The notes under the pieces are model-generated. The model saw only the letters and a list, made by a program, of their open reading frames with translations, was not told where the DNA came from and ran no database searches. Source: Pieris napi (lineage: Eukaryota > Arthropoda > Insecta > Lepidoptera > Pieridae). Taken from it: a DNA stretch of 64,000 bases. The stretch lies in NCBI RefSeq assembly GCF_905475465.1, contig NC_062247.1, positions 10,912,001 through 10,976,000 on the forward strand. Direction: 5' to 3'. The translations under genes were made by a program, and so were the position numbers. This document shows, piece by piece, positions 12,829 through 23,833 of the stretch; the first letter of the stretch is position 1, and each line of letters opens with the position of its first letter.

Positions 12829-13670
12829 ATTTTTAATTGTATACACTTGATTATAAAAATAATAACCTCTTTACCACGTGAAACGGACGTGAGTCGTGAA
12901 CGTGAAGCTTCAAGCAATTTGAAAATCAAAATAATCAAATTTAAATGACAAATGACAATTTACTTCCGAAATATCAATGTCAGTGTTATACTGTTATCCT
13001 CTATTACAATAAGAATACTCTATTATTTATAGAGTTTATATGCAAGTGAAAATGTACTAAATTGCGTTGTATTTCAATATATTATGTTATTTGATTTTGT
13101 GTATTATTGTAGTTTTCAAATTTAACTTTAGGGAAAGGGAACTTTCATAGTTTTGAAAAAAAAACTTGCTTTTCCGCGGGTACTATATTAACGCTATTTG
13201 GGGTTGACGGCTATGTTATCTAATTACTGATAAGTTTGTGGGCTAGGGTGGACTACCAGTAAAAGTAATAAAATAATAGTTACTGGTTACTATGTGCGCT
13301 ATATGTCGTGCAAAGTCAAAGCTTATCAAAATGGTCAATGGTAATTTGAAATTCTATGCATACGCGCGTTTATATACTCCCATATTTTAGTTAGAACAAA
13401 GATCTCCAGATAGCGCCAGTGCGCTGCATTGTCGAGTGTTGACTCTATATCCTATACATATTATGTACTCTATGACGTCGTGTTATAGAATTTAAACGCA
13501 CACTCGGCACTACGCAGTACGCATTGTGAAATTGTGTAAATACATAGAAACATGTTGTTATAGGTAGTTAGTGCTCTAGATTTTTAACTAGTTGAGATTG
13601 TTTATTTATATTTTGTTTAGTTCTTTTTATGATATAATTTTTTTAAATCAATCCAGTTAATGTTAACGCG
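12829..13670. promoter_or_regulatory. Bidirectional promoter region between BRX1 and D2HGDH
   Basis: 842 bases separate the two divergent start codons, so both 5' UTRs and core promoters must lie here unless there are unseen upstream exons. A CACGTG-like E-box (CCACGTGAAACG) is at about 12874, 46 bases upstream of the BRX1 start. No clear TATA box is assigned. This is inference from gene order. Confidence 0.5.
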
Positions 13671-16600
13671 ATGATTCGATCTATATCTGATCTTGTTGTT
13701 ATTAATTTTCGTAATATTAATATAGTAAATTACGCTAAATACTCTAGTAGTGCGCTACCTCGCTTATCTTCGGTAAGTTTACGATTGTCTTATGCTTTAT
13801 TAATTTTTCTTATCAATATCTTTGAGATTGATGTGCGACGTAAAACAGGTCAACTATTTTGCGATTTCTGTTATACTGTTGCGTTTCACTAATATTTCTC
13901 TGTGTATGGAAATAATATTTAGTAGCTTCGAGTAGCAGCATCTAATAACATCGTTTTCAGACAACTTTCCAGCGAACTTACTTTTTGCTTTCGTTTAATG
14001 TAATATCATGTTAATAATATCTTTGTTAATAATCTCTTGAATCATCGTAAAAGTCGTGGATTCGATACCGGCAAACAATATTTTGTTTTCCCTTGCATAT
14101 ACCTAGTTCTTAAAGACGTGTGTACTATAGTTTTGTAATATAACGGAACCAAACGTCTTGGTTTACACCGCAAGATTTTTTTTGAATTTACACAAAATGT
14201 TCAAATAGAAATCGCTATAAAGTTTGTTAATAAATTAACTCAGTATATATAAATGTAACTATTATCAATATAACATAGCTCTTCATTAATGACAATTTTC
14301 AGGAAAAATACAGCATTAAACGAAAGAATTACGGTGCTATCAAACCACCAGATATAGATTATTTCAAATCTTTACTTAGCAATGATCGTGTTTTAACTGA
14401 GGAGTCCGACGTATTACCGTTCAACATTGATTGGATAAAAAATTGTCGAGGTAAGTTTGTAAAATTCGGGAGGAACCAGCTGAGTAATATTCCTAAAAGA
14501 GTCTGACCATGAACGTGTTAAGACTGTCTTAAGAAAAAAAAGTCTGTGTAGCTAGCTGTATGGAATAATTTCGACGCGTGCCACAGAGGGTTAAGAATTA
14601 ATTTCTTTGGTAAAAGAATCCGATACTCAACGCTTAGTTTATGGCACGCGGATAATACGCAGTTACAAATTGTCTGGATACGCTAAAACATCCAAGTCGC
14701 TATAATATAAAATTCCGTCTATTTTATGTTAATGGAAAAAAAAAATCGGGTTCGAAAATTTGTAATTCGAATTTCAGTTTTTCAATATGTTTTAAAAATT
14801 TACTTACTGTATTTCGTTAACAATTTCTTCTTAAGTGAACAGTGCGATTATTTAATATTAATTAGATACATAAGAGTTTTAGAAAGGCTAAAGGGAAACA
14901 CTGATTTAGACCCTATAGGTTTTTATATAAGTCCAGTCCGCACAAAACAAAATTCCCTTCCCGCTACTGTACTTAATACTAATTAAATATATCCACTCGA
15001 AGTCGGGTAGACTATAGCTATATATTAATACACTCAACGTTGTTTTTTATATTAACAGTATACTAATTTTCATAGGCCAGTCGAAAGTCGTACTAAAACC
15101 AAAAACAACAGAGGAAGTATCACAAATTCTGTCTTACTGCAATGACAGGAAGTTAGCTGTGTGTCCCCAAGGCGGGAACACGGGCCTTGTGGGAGGCTCT
15201 GTGCCTGTTTTTGATGAAATTGTTTTAAATCTCAGCTCTATGAACAAAATCATCAGTTTAGATGAAATATCTGGTAAGAAAAATATAATCTTTTTTGTGG
15301 GCAGGTACTAATATCGAATAATTGCTATCGTGTTGGAAAAGAGATTTTTCTTTGGAAAACTTAAGAAGTGGTCTGATTCACTAGTATTAGAACTTAATGG
15401 AAGGGTAATTGTGGTCACAACCATACCCTAGACCCTGGACTTCTGTATCACAAATTTTTAACTGCTATTACAAATATACCTTTTGTTAGTGGATAAAAAC
15501 ATGTTAATTTTTGTGGCGTTATTGTATATATGTCACCGTAACATTGTAAACACCGTTAGATTGTAATCTATCTCGCGAGATTATAAACTGTCGAAAGATT
15601 GTGAACCTCAACGAACTGCTTACAATTTAACGTATTATTATTATATATATTATATATAAGCGGACCCGTCAGACGTTGCCCTGCATAATATTTCAAGCGA
15701 TTAGGATACAAAAGTATGAAAGTACCGACTGCAGCGCCATCTGCCTGATTTGTGAATCTAAATCATCCAGGGCGCCACCCAAATTCATACAGAAATATCA
15801 CGCGTTTCATTCCTTTCGGACTCACCATATAATAGACATTTCAAAAATCCCTGAATATATATTGAAATAATGTCACTTTTACTCTGTACTATAAACACGA
15901 TAGTTTTCGTCAAATCAATATAGAATGCCCAGTTATTTCAAAAAGCGAGTAGATGATCAGCCCTCTGGACCTAACATACCGTCGACTGTTTGAGTCTAAG
16001 GCATTCCGGTTTCCTCACGATGTTTTCCTACACCACGAGCGATAGAGAGGGATACATTGGTTCATAACGGGGATTCACGATTCCAGGAATGAGAGTCGCA
16101 CGCTATCATCAATATGTATAAAGCGGCCACTCTATTAGAAATGAATTCTTCTAGGTGCACTTGTATGCGAAGCCGGGTGTGTATTAGAGAACCTGGACAA
16201 TTATGTCCGCGACCACAATCTAATAATGCCACTCGACCTTGGAGCCAAGGGTTCATGCCATATCGGGGGAAATGTGAGCACAAACGCTGGTGGCTTACGA
16301 TTGTTGAGATATGGGAATCTACATGGTTCCATACTGGGGATCGAAGCTGTACGTTGTTTTAGGTATTTTTATGATAGCTTTCATGTCAATATGAAATCGG
16401 AAATACTAAAGATTTTATCTTAGGAATATCTTTGTAAGCTGATTATAAAAACAATTACACTTAAATGTTGTGTTGATGTCTAAATATGAAAACATTTTTA
16501 TAGAGAATTATGGTTGCGTTATAAAGAGTGAATTAATGTATGAGTTTTGTGTTAAACCAAACAAATAACTTTATTTATTATACCGAATTGCGTTATAAAG

Positions 16601-19600
16601 AGTTTACACAGTATATAGAACAGGGGCTAAACAAGTAGGAAGCTCATCTAATGATGTACCACAGTTGCCCATGGGCCCTTAAATTGAAAGGCCGGCCTTT
16701 TAATTATTACGCAGTTTTCTTGAAGTACCGAACTAGTTCGGAAATACTTCAGTGGTCAGCTGTTAGTAATAACAATATAGTATTTTTTCTTTAACTTTAC
16801 TTTAAATGAACGTTTTTGAATACAATTAAAAAGGCTTTATTGCGGTGTGTATAGCTGAATATATTCACTTCAGGTAAAAGCAGATGGTACAGTAATAGAT
16901 TGTCTACGCACCCTGAAGAAAGATAACACGGGGTACCATTTGAAGCACCTATTCATAGGTTCTGAAGGTACTCTTGGTGTGGTCACGAAGGTGGCAGTTC
17001 ACTGCCCAGCGCTGTCTAAGTCCGTATCGCTTGGATACTTTGGTAGGTTTATATATTTTGTTTTTAATATATCTTACATTGATCGTGCATCACAATATAT
17101 ACATTAAATTTTCCTCCTTTAAAACACAAATTACGAAGTTTTGGTTAAGTATCTTGTGAGAATAGTTATTTTAATAAGCTTGCAAATACCCATCCACTGT
17201 ACTATACGGTTGACAAGAAACAATAATTCATTGTAGACATAATATCTCATATTTGTGCTCATCGTTTGATATAAACAGATTGTGTCAGATTTGCAATTAA
17301 TCTGACATTTTCAGCAACTCCATAGAGTTTTCGCCGAGTCGTTTTAGCAACTTTGCTGAGTTTAATTATTTGCTATTATTATTATTTTCTTTATTCGCGG
17401 ATGCTTGGCGGATCCATGCGACTTCTTCGATACAAAGAGTCCCCGATTCGTGCTGCGATATTGCGGGCTATCGATTGTGAGGAAGTTGAAATGTTTGAGG
17501 GCAGAAATAAATCATTAAAAAAGTCTAGATACATCATGAAATATTTTCTGATTAGTCGACCATGTTGTATGATTGTTGTCTCGTTTCGGTTTCCTTTCGT
17601 TTTCCTTTACCGATCTCACAAGTTTCGCGCACATAGAAATCCATTGGAGCACAGCCATTGGTTGAGAGTCGCACGCTCAACTTTCCATGTATTCAGGTGT
17701 CAACTCATTTGAAGATGTATTGGAGTTATATAAAAGCGCAAAAGAATCTCTTGGTGAGATATTGTCGGCGTTCGAAATGGCGGACAACGAGGCAATCAGT
17801 TCCACTATGGAAAATTGTAAACTTTCGTAAGTATTTAGCATTTTTAAATAAAATAAAAACTCATTACATATATTGTGTTGTATTTATCTGTTATGTGATA
17901 GTATTATCAGCATGACTATATAAATATTATCGTATTGTATAGGAGTTTATCGGCTTAAAACGAACCATATACTTACTATTTTTAGCTTCCATTTCTTCTA
18001 GATGTAAAAATATTTATAAATTTTGCAATGTTTGAAGTTATACTTCTTTAGGCGCGTTATGAAATTTGTGTGAAAAGTGAAATTTTACGATGCGCGCGCA
18101 CCGAGACACAAAATTAACAGAGTGAAGTTGCCCACGGAACGGCATTGGACATAATTTAAAAACAACATTCGAATAATAATATAATTTATGTTACACTTAA
18201 TGTAAGAGAATAATAATAAATATTTATTTATTTAATTTTTCAAATGTAAACTGAACTTTATTGACTATAATGACTGCATTTCCAGTCTTTGATTATTTAA
18301 TTGTAACTAATTATTTGCATGCAATCAAAAACTATTTTTAATAATGCCAAAGAAGTATAACTTCTTACGCGCGTACATAGTATTACTTTTTTCATTGATA
18401 TTTCTTGTTGTTGACATCAACTAACTTCAATCGTTTAAAACATTAGCTTATAGCTGTTAACGTAAAATTGTAAACACCGTTAGATTGTAATCTATCTCGC
18501 GAGATTATAAACTGTCGAAAGATTGTGAACCTCAGCGTACTGCTTACAATTTAACGTATTATTATTCGGTAGATTGTACTACACTAACTTAGTTATCATT
18601 CAAACTTCTTTGGTCAATTACAGATAAATTTTACTTCCCAACAATTTCATATAACTACCGAATAATAATACGTTAATTTGTAAGCAGTTCGTTGAGGTTC
18701 ACAATCTTTCGACAGTTTACAATCTCGCGAGATGGATAACAATCTATAGGTTTTTACAATTTTACGGTGACATAGCTAACATAAAATTAAGGGTGGTGGG
18801 GTTGCGACGCTAACAAAAACTTGCTTTTCTAAAGGTTCATAAATCTAAGTGACACTTCAATACAACATTTTTGGACATTATCGGAAACATGAATGTTGTA
18901 TTACAAATTATTAGCACGGAAAAAAAGGGCACATTTTGGCTTCATATGTGCGATAATTGCTTACATTTTATATACGCTTCTTTTTATTAACTAAATTATA
19001 TATACATATGTAACTTAACTAATGTTAAGGCCGATTTACATTATCTTAGTGTTTAGGAGAGTGCTTTAGTACAACTTGAAAGGCAAGTTCTTTAGCGTAG
19101 CGTTTACTAAAGCAAGTAGCGTTTACATGTTTCAACTAAAGTACTATCCTAAAGCACTCTCCTAAACACTAATGATCATGTAAATCGGCCATTAGGTTAC
19201 ATAACTCACGCTTAGAGTTTTTATTTTGTTTATTGTTTGGGTCCGAAAATAATATAAATTTTATAGAAACGTGCGTTTTAAAAAGTACCCCCTTAAAACC
19301 CCCTAGATATGTTGATTACCTCTAAATTTTGGACCGTAATATTCATGATTTTTTTATATTATTTCAGGAATCCTTTAGAAGATTACCCATTCTATGTGCT
19401 CATAGAAACAAGTGGTAGTGATGAAAGTCACGATGAAGAGAAATTGAATCGATTTTTAACGAAAGAAATGGAAAGCGGTAAGATTGTTGACGGGACGATT
19501 ACTTCGGAACCCGCGAAAATGAAGGTAGGTACAAAATTTGATACTAAATAAATACATTACATATTAATAATCGTATTAATTCGTAATTGTATAATCTAAC

Positions 19601-20565
19601 TCACATAACAAATGTTTTAGAATATATGGCATATTAGAGAAAGCATACCTGGCGCGGGTTTACTTGATGGTTACGTGTTCAAATACGACGTTTCTATCCC
19701 GCTAAAGAACTACTACGATATCGTGTTATTACTGCGCAAGCGCATGGGTAATAAGGTCACGCGAGTTTACGGCTATGGGCACATTGGTATGTGGTTTGTT
19801 GCAACTACTATTTATATATATACTAGAGTATATACAGACTTTGATGCTGAACTCACGTCTTAAATGCCCAAAAAATAATCTAAATTTTGAAATTTACATA
19901 CATATTTTATTTATAATTTTAAAATACTCCAAAAATAATTTATCAATATCGGTCCAGCCGTTTAGAAGAAGGACACACGCGCAGATAGTGGATACATAGA
20001 TGAAGATAATCCGCAAAAGGGTTGAAGTTTTACATATGGTTGTCACAGTTCGCAGTGTTGGCCTAGTAGCTTCAGACTGCGACTCTCATCCCTAAGGTCG
20101 TAGATTCGATCCCCAGACCTAAAAAAATTGTAGCGCCACTGATATTCGCGCCAAATATGCGTCTAAGCTTAACATGTGCATTCTAACCCCGGCTGTGATT
20201 ATTAATAACAAATATTAAACAGTGAAGGAATGCATAATGAAAATTGTCACCATGGCAAAATATCAATAATTTTTTTACATTAGACTAAAATGTGTAAAAT
20301 ATTTTTAGGTGATGGCAACATTCATATAAATGTCTCAACTCCAGAATATTCAAAAGAAATCTGTGACATGTTGGAACCCTACGTATTCGAGGAAGTAGCC
20401 AAGGTCAAGGGATCTATTAGTGCTGAACATGGAGTTGGTTTCCGCAAACCACAATTTATCCATTACAGCAAAGATGAAACGGCCTTGCAACTTATGAGGG
20501 ATTTAAAACAATGTATGGATCCTAATGGCATTCTTAACCCGTATAAGGTGTTGCCAGATAACTAA
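13671..20565 (+). CDS. D2HGDH: D-2-hydroxyglutarate dehydrogenase, mitochondrial
   Basis: FAD-dependent mitochondrial enzyme oxidising D-2-hydroxyglutarate to 2-oxoglutarate, passing electrons to the ETF system. Nine exons: 13671-13772, 14303-14450, 15076-15273, 16155-16348, 16874-17042, 17697-17826, 19368-19524, 19621-19786 and 20309-20565. They encode 506 residues (human 521). The N-terminal 30 residues (MIRSISDLVVINFRNINIV) look like a targeting peptide. The FAD-binding PCMH-type domain carries CPQGGNTGLVGGSVP (from residue 113), IGGNVSTNAGGLRLLRYGN and FIGSEGTLGVVT. The C-terminal half has WHIRE (Arg372), VFKYD (Lys387), GYGHIGDGNIH (His420, His427) and AEHG (Glu461, His462), matching residues that build the substrate and metal site in the human enzyme. 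All splice phases agree and no break is seen. Intron 3 has SINE and Helitron pieces close to the exon 4 acceptor. Confidence 0.96.
15530..15652 (+). repeat. Half copy of a fold-back element
   Basis: Starts TGTCACCGTAACATTGTAAAC and contains TCTCGCGAGATTATAAACTG and GATTGTGAACCTCAACGAAC. It matches one arm of the inverted-repeat element at 18461-18768. Only one arm is present here, in D2HGDH intron 3. Confidence 0.6.
15655..15890 (-). mobile_element. Helitron-like fragment, reverse orientation
   Basis: From about 15660 it matches the reverse complement of the 3' half of the element at 25709-25929: the segments around GACGTTGCCCTGCATAATAT, AAGTATGAAAGTACCGACTG and CAGCGCCATCTGCCTGATTT. The termini are degraded. 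Confidence 0.45.
15944..16104 (-). mobile_element. tRNA-derived SINE family A, partial, reverse
   Basis: Reverse-complement remnant containing TAGATGATCAGCC, CGTCGACTGTTTGAGTCTAA, GGTTTCCTCACGATGTTTTC and GAGAGTCGCACGCT, as in the full copies at 42843 and 59701. It is diverged and ends 50 bases before the D2HGDH exon 4 acceptor. Confidence 0.6.
16505..16625. mobile_element. Degenerate relative of the pogo-like MITE
   Basis: GTTTTGTGTTAAACC, AATAACTTTATTTATTA and two GCGTTATAAAGAGT segments resemble the interior and ends of the element at 42127-42371. It is heavily decayed. Confidence 0.35.
16625..16790 (-). mobile_element. LINE 3' fragment (family X), decayed
   Basis: Segments AGGCCGGCCTTTTAATTATT, TTTTCTTGAAGTACCGAACT and AGTTCGGAAATACTTCAGTG match the family X tail seen better at 51755-51970 and 20740-21010. 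Confidence 0.45.
18034..18380 (+). mobile_element. MITE family 1, copy 3
   Basis: Same ends and same interior as copies 1 and 2. The right tail is cut after GCGCGTACATAG, so the terminal T-run is missing. It lies in D2HGDH intron 6. Confidence 0.75.
18461..18768. mobile_element. Fold-back (long inverted repeat) element, about 308 bp
   Basis: Two arms of about 110 bases face each other. The left has GTAAAATTGTAAACACCG, TCTCGCGAGATTATAAACTG and GACCTCAGCGTAC-type sequence; the right mirrors these before 18768. About 85 bases of unrelated sequence separate the arms, and both arms end in AATAATAATACGTTAA-type sequence at the centre. A transcript of this intron could form a long hairpin. Confidence 0.65.
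19029..19190. mobile_element. Near-palindromic MITE, 162 bp
   Basis: Left GGCCGATTTACAT and TAGTGTTTAGGAGAGTGCTT; right AAGCACTCTCCTAAACACTA and ATGTAAATCGGCC. A TTA lies just outside on each side (left directly, right after one extra A), suggesting a TWA target. The long hairpin is within D2HGDH intron 6. Confidence 0.6.
19893..19998 (-). mobile_element. Possible Helitron-like 5' fragment
   Basis: TATCGGTCCAGCCGTTTAGA with following GACACACGCGCAG and an ATAGATGAAGAT end resembles the reverse 5' part of the longer elements at 49936 and 51044 (ATCGGTTCGGTAGTTTAGGA; AATCGGTCAAGCCGTTTCAG). It is short and degraded. Confidence 0.3.
20056..20143 (+). mobile_element. tRNA-derived SINE family A, internally deleted
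   Basis: Head GTTGGCCTAGTAGCTTCAG with the B-box-like GATTCGATCCCC is joined directly to the tail (ACCTAAAAAAATTGTAGCGC). The centre of the SINE is missing. Confidence 0.6.
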
Positions 20566-20620
20566 ACTCGGGTTGTGTAAAAATCAGTTTTTTTATTGTT
20601 TTTTATTTTGTATATTACGT

Positions 20621-20626
20621 AATAAA
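20621..20626 (+). terminator. Poly(A) signal for D2HGDH
   Basis: AATAAA, 56 bases after the stop codon, followed by a T-rich stretch. Confidence 0.6.
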
Positions 20627-20739
20627 ATATACTGTCATTTTTTTCATTAATTGTTACACACTTATTGTTGTTTTCTGCTAATTAAATACAGTTTTTTTTA
20701 ATAAAGGTACATATAACCTGCTTTATAGTTTTTTTTTAA

Positions 20740-21010
20740 TTTAACGGGGAAAACGGGCAGGAGTCTCACGAGTGCGTGCCGGGCTTTTAAGAATAGGTAT
20801 GCTCTTTTCTTGAAGGAGGCCCTTAGTCGAATTAGTTCGGAAATAGTTCAGTGGGCAGCGGGTTACACAAAGCTTTAAAAGACGCACAGTTCTGAAACGA
20901 TGGGTATTGTAATCAAGTAAAAAATTTCGTGTTCCGCCTCGACGTCCAATTATGTAACTCAAGTGCAGGTATTAATCCAAACGACTCCTCTGAAAATTCT
21001 CCATGGTAAA
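20740..21010 (-). mobile_element. LINE 3' fragment (family X)
   Basis: The - strand frame reads like the C-terminal end of a non-LTR retrotransposon polyprotein (for example the RTVRLLKLCVTRCPLNYF segment), although broken. The nucleotide landmarks GTTCGGAAATAGTTCAGTGG, CCGCCTCGACGTCCAATTAT and GCAGGTATTAATCCAAACGA recur in part at 51755, 48165 and 16625. Confidence 0.5.
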
Positions 21011-21054
21011 TGGGGTAGAAGATGCAGAAGTTATTGTATAAAAGGACTTAAACT

Positions 21055-21500
21055 CAAAATATCTTTATTCATATAAATAAACAAGTACACTTATGAACGT
21101 CAAAAAAGAAGTTAAATAAATTTACATTTACTACCAGTAAAGGGCGTAGAGCGGGCAAGAAGAACTGGCAAGAAACTCTCCGCCACTCTTTTTAATCGCT
21201 AAGTTTTGAGTCATACAAATTGTTTGAACTGGAGCAAATCAATCCCATGGTTTAGGATCATTTAAGTATTCGTCAAATTTATAAAAAGCTTTATTGATTA
21301 ATTTACGCTTAACGAGGGCTTTGTATTTATTTAGTGATAATTCTCTAATTTTGCTTGGGAGTTTGTTGAAAAACGAATATAATTTTCATATGGTTTATTT
21401 TCTGGAACCTGGTTGGTCGTACACTCAAACTATATAGCCCACGACAGTATGAAAATATTTTGGTCGCATAAATGTTTCTCACCATTTTAATTTTAGAGAT
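21055..21500 (-). mobile_element. LINE 3' end (jockey-like) with ORF2 C-terminus
   Basis: On the - strand a frame ends with FFNKLPSKIRELSLNKYKA and a final PKPWD before the stop near 21245, the style of C-terminal tail found on jockey-type ORF2 proteins in insects. The 3' UTR that follows matches the shorter fragments at 33120-33295 and 4175-4295. An in-frame stop farther upstream shows it is dead. Confidence 0.55.
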
Positions 21501-23833
21501 GCCATTTTTCTATTTGCTCTAATAACTACAACATGACTGACAAGTATTTGACGCAAATTTAGTGTGTAATAATTTTCAAACTACAGACACAAAACTAAAG
21601 TTTTCAACGCGAAGTACCTTGTGCCCGGTTGGCACAAAATATAAAAGCCATTACAAAAAGTTTTCAACGTTTGAGTTCACCCATTATGTGTTTGTTTATC
21701 TGTAATGTGGCGTAACTTAATATAAGTCTTAAATTGTATTTATAAAGAGAGTTTAAATCTGTTATTCTTTGCATATTTCTACAATTTCTTGTTGAATAAT
21801 AAGGAATAAGAGGAAATAATAATAATAAATGTCATACATAATGTAGGACCCTTTTATAGGTTATGAGAGAGCGAAAGTTTTTCTACGTAAAATATTTATT
21901 AAGGAGTATGAAAAATAATTTCAACATATAAATCTGTGATAAATTTTATTGTGTGCGAAGACTTGTTTTTCTGATATTTTTGTTGTTGTTTGGGTATTTA
22001 TTGTAGTTATCTACTTTTTCATCCTATTGTTACAATAGTCTATTTTGAAATAAAACATCGATTATTTAAATGACTTTTATTAAAATATCCATTTATTCTT
22101 ATAACATTCATAATATCACTGCAACACAAATACAATGGAATATTATAAACATCTGCCTAATTGTTTAAAATAAATTATGTGTATCATAATTGTAAATGTT
22201 TTCACGGAAGGGTACGTGAGAAAATGCCATTAATTAAAGAGTTAGAAGTGCAGAATTTTTGGGAACCAACCCGTTAATCATTAGTTATTTAAATAGAACA
22301 TAAACAAATGTCACCTGTCAAAACTGACGGAAATTTCACTATACTTTAAATTAGAATGAAATATTGAGGGTATTTGTATTTTTTTTTTGGTTTCAACCCA
22401 AAAATTCTGTACTATCAGGCATAGTCGGGCAGACTGTATATTATACAAAAATATTTTATAATACCAATTCCACCTAGAAATTAACAATCACACTCCTAAA
22501 AAGAAATGCTGTGGAAGCTTTTTAATGCGATATGACAGCGCAAATTTCATCGAATATTGTTAAGTGTGCTACCCCATAATATATTTAAATAGATTTTATT
22601 TGCACACATTCATTGATATTTTTCATAAAATATTATTTAAGAATTTACCATAGACTATGAGGCTAGTGTGAACGGTTCTAACACTTCTTTCAATAGATGT
22701 AGTATTATTTTTTATAAAATATGATTGGTCTATGATTTTCCATAGATAATGAATCTGGTCACTTGTGAGCAGGAAGTTTTACTTTTCCCAATTTTTCTAA
22801 CATTTCGTTAAATATTATATGTGTGAAATAACTGTGGCTGATAACAATTTTATTTCTCATTATGCATAAAAAAAGCCATTTATATATTTCTCATCAAGTA
22901 GATAAGATATTTTTTCTCACGATTAACGGAATGGCACTATTAACATCTCGACTTCGTATATTTAAAATTTTCCTTGGTTGATTTAAAAAACAGTACTATC
23001 AGACGTACAGCAGACTACTGTAAAGTATTTAAACGACTTTCGACTGAAAAGTTATTATTTTCATTTTTATTACTGGCAATACTGAAAGCACTCTCATATT
23101 GTTCGAATTTTAAAAATGCATTCGTATAATCGGCTCTACGCAGTGATTCAATTGTCAGACAAAATAAATGGAACAATAATGAGATCACTAAATAATTTTA
23201 CGACGAAATGTAAACAAGCCAACACAAAAACCATGACAATTGTCATATTGATTTTATTATTGCTAATTCATTAAAATCATTACTAAAATATAAATTTGCG
23301 CTACAGATACTTGTTTACATTTAGTCACTTCAAAAAACGTAAAACAAATTAAAATTACAACAGTCAAACCAACTCTCCGGATCACCAAAACTAAATTATG
23401 GTCAGTTAAAAAGCATTAACATGCAGTTAACAACTTTAACGGTATATTATGCATATAAAAAAAAATCCGTTAAAATTGTTTTTGTAAGGCAATGTAAATA
23501 TCGCATATAAGTTTCGTAGTCTACGCCCAAAAGTGTATTACAATTTCAAAAACACAATTCGATTTTCAAATGTCGCGAAGCTGTCAACATCAAATGTCAC
23601 CGATTGACAGATCTCAAAACAAAGTCAAATGTCACCGGGCGTGACGTTTGACGTTTACACTGTTTAAAATATTCAATACACTTCCGTGCAAAGGTACAAT
23701 AAGCCTACTTTAATGCTATTGTATTTGCCGTTGCTATGTGCTATGACAGCGAAATATTTTTTGTGACTTTTTAGTAATTTTGTATTTTTTTGTCTCTTTA
23801 ATCTATGGTCTGATCCGGTTAAGCGTGTGTCGG
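21500..23833. other. Spacer between D2HGDH and PAIP1 3' ends
   Basis: AT-rich sequence with no open frame that I recognise and no repeat I can delimit. It must include the PAIP1 3' UTR, since the PAIP1 stop is at 23834. Around 23560-23660 a GC-richer patch with repeated GTCACCG and GTGACGTTTGACGTTTAC segments stands out, without a known function. Confidence 0.4.

Noticed and set aside
16062..16423. Overlapping short frames near D2HGDH exon 4 on both strands
   Set aside because: The coding frame that continues the enzyme (EAGCVLENLDNYVRDHN onward) starts at the 16155 acceptor. The others are shadows or SINE-derived.
17353..17712. 119-codon + strand open frame inside D2HGDH intron 5
   Set aside because: It runs through the intron into exon 6 in the wrong frame and contains a dispersed repeat also found at 25205. 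No domain.
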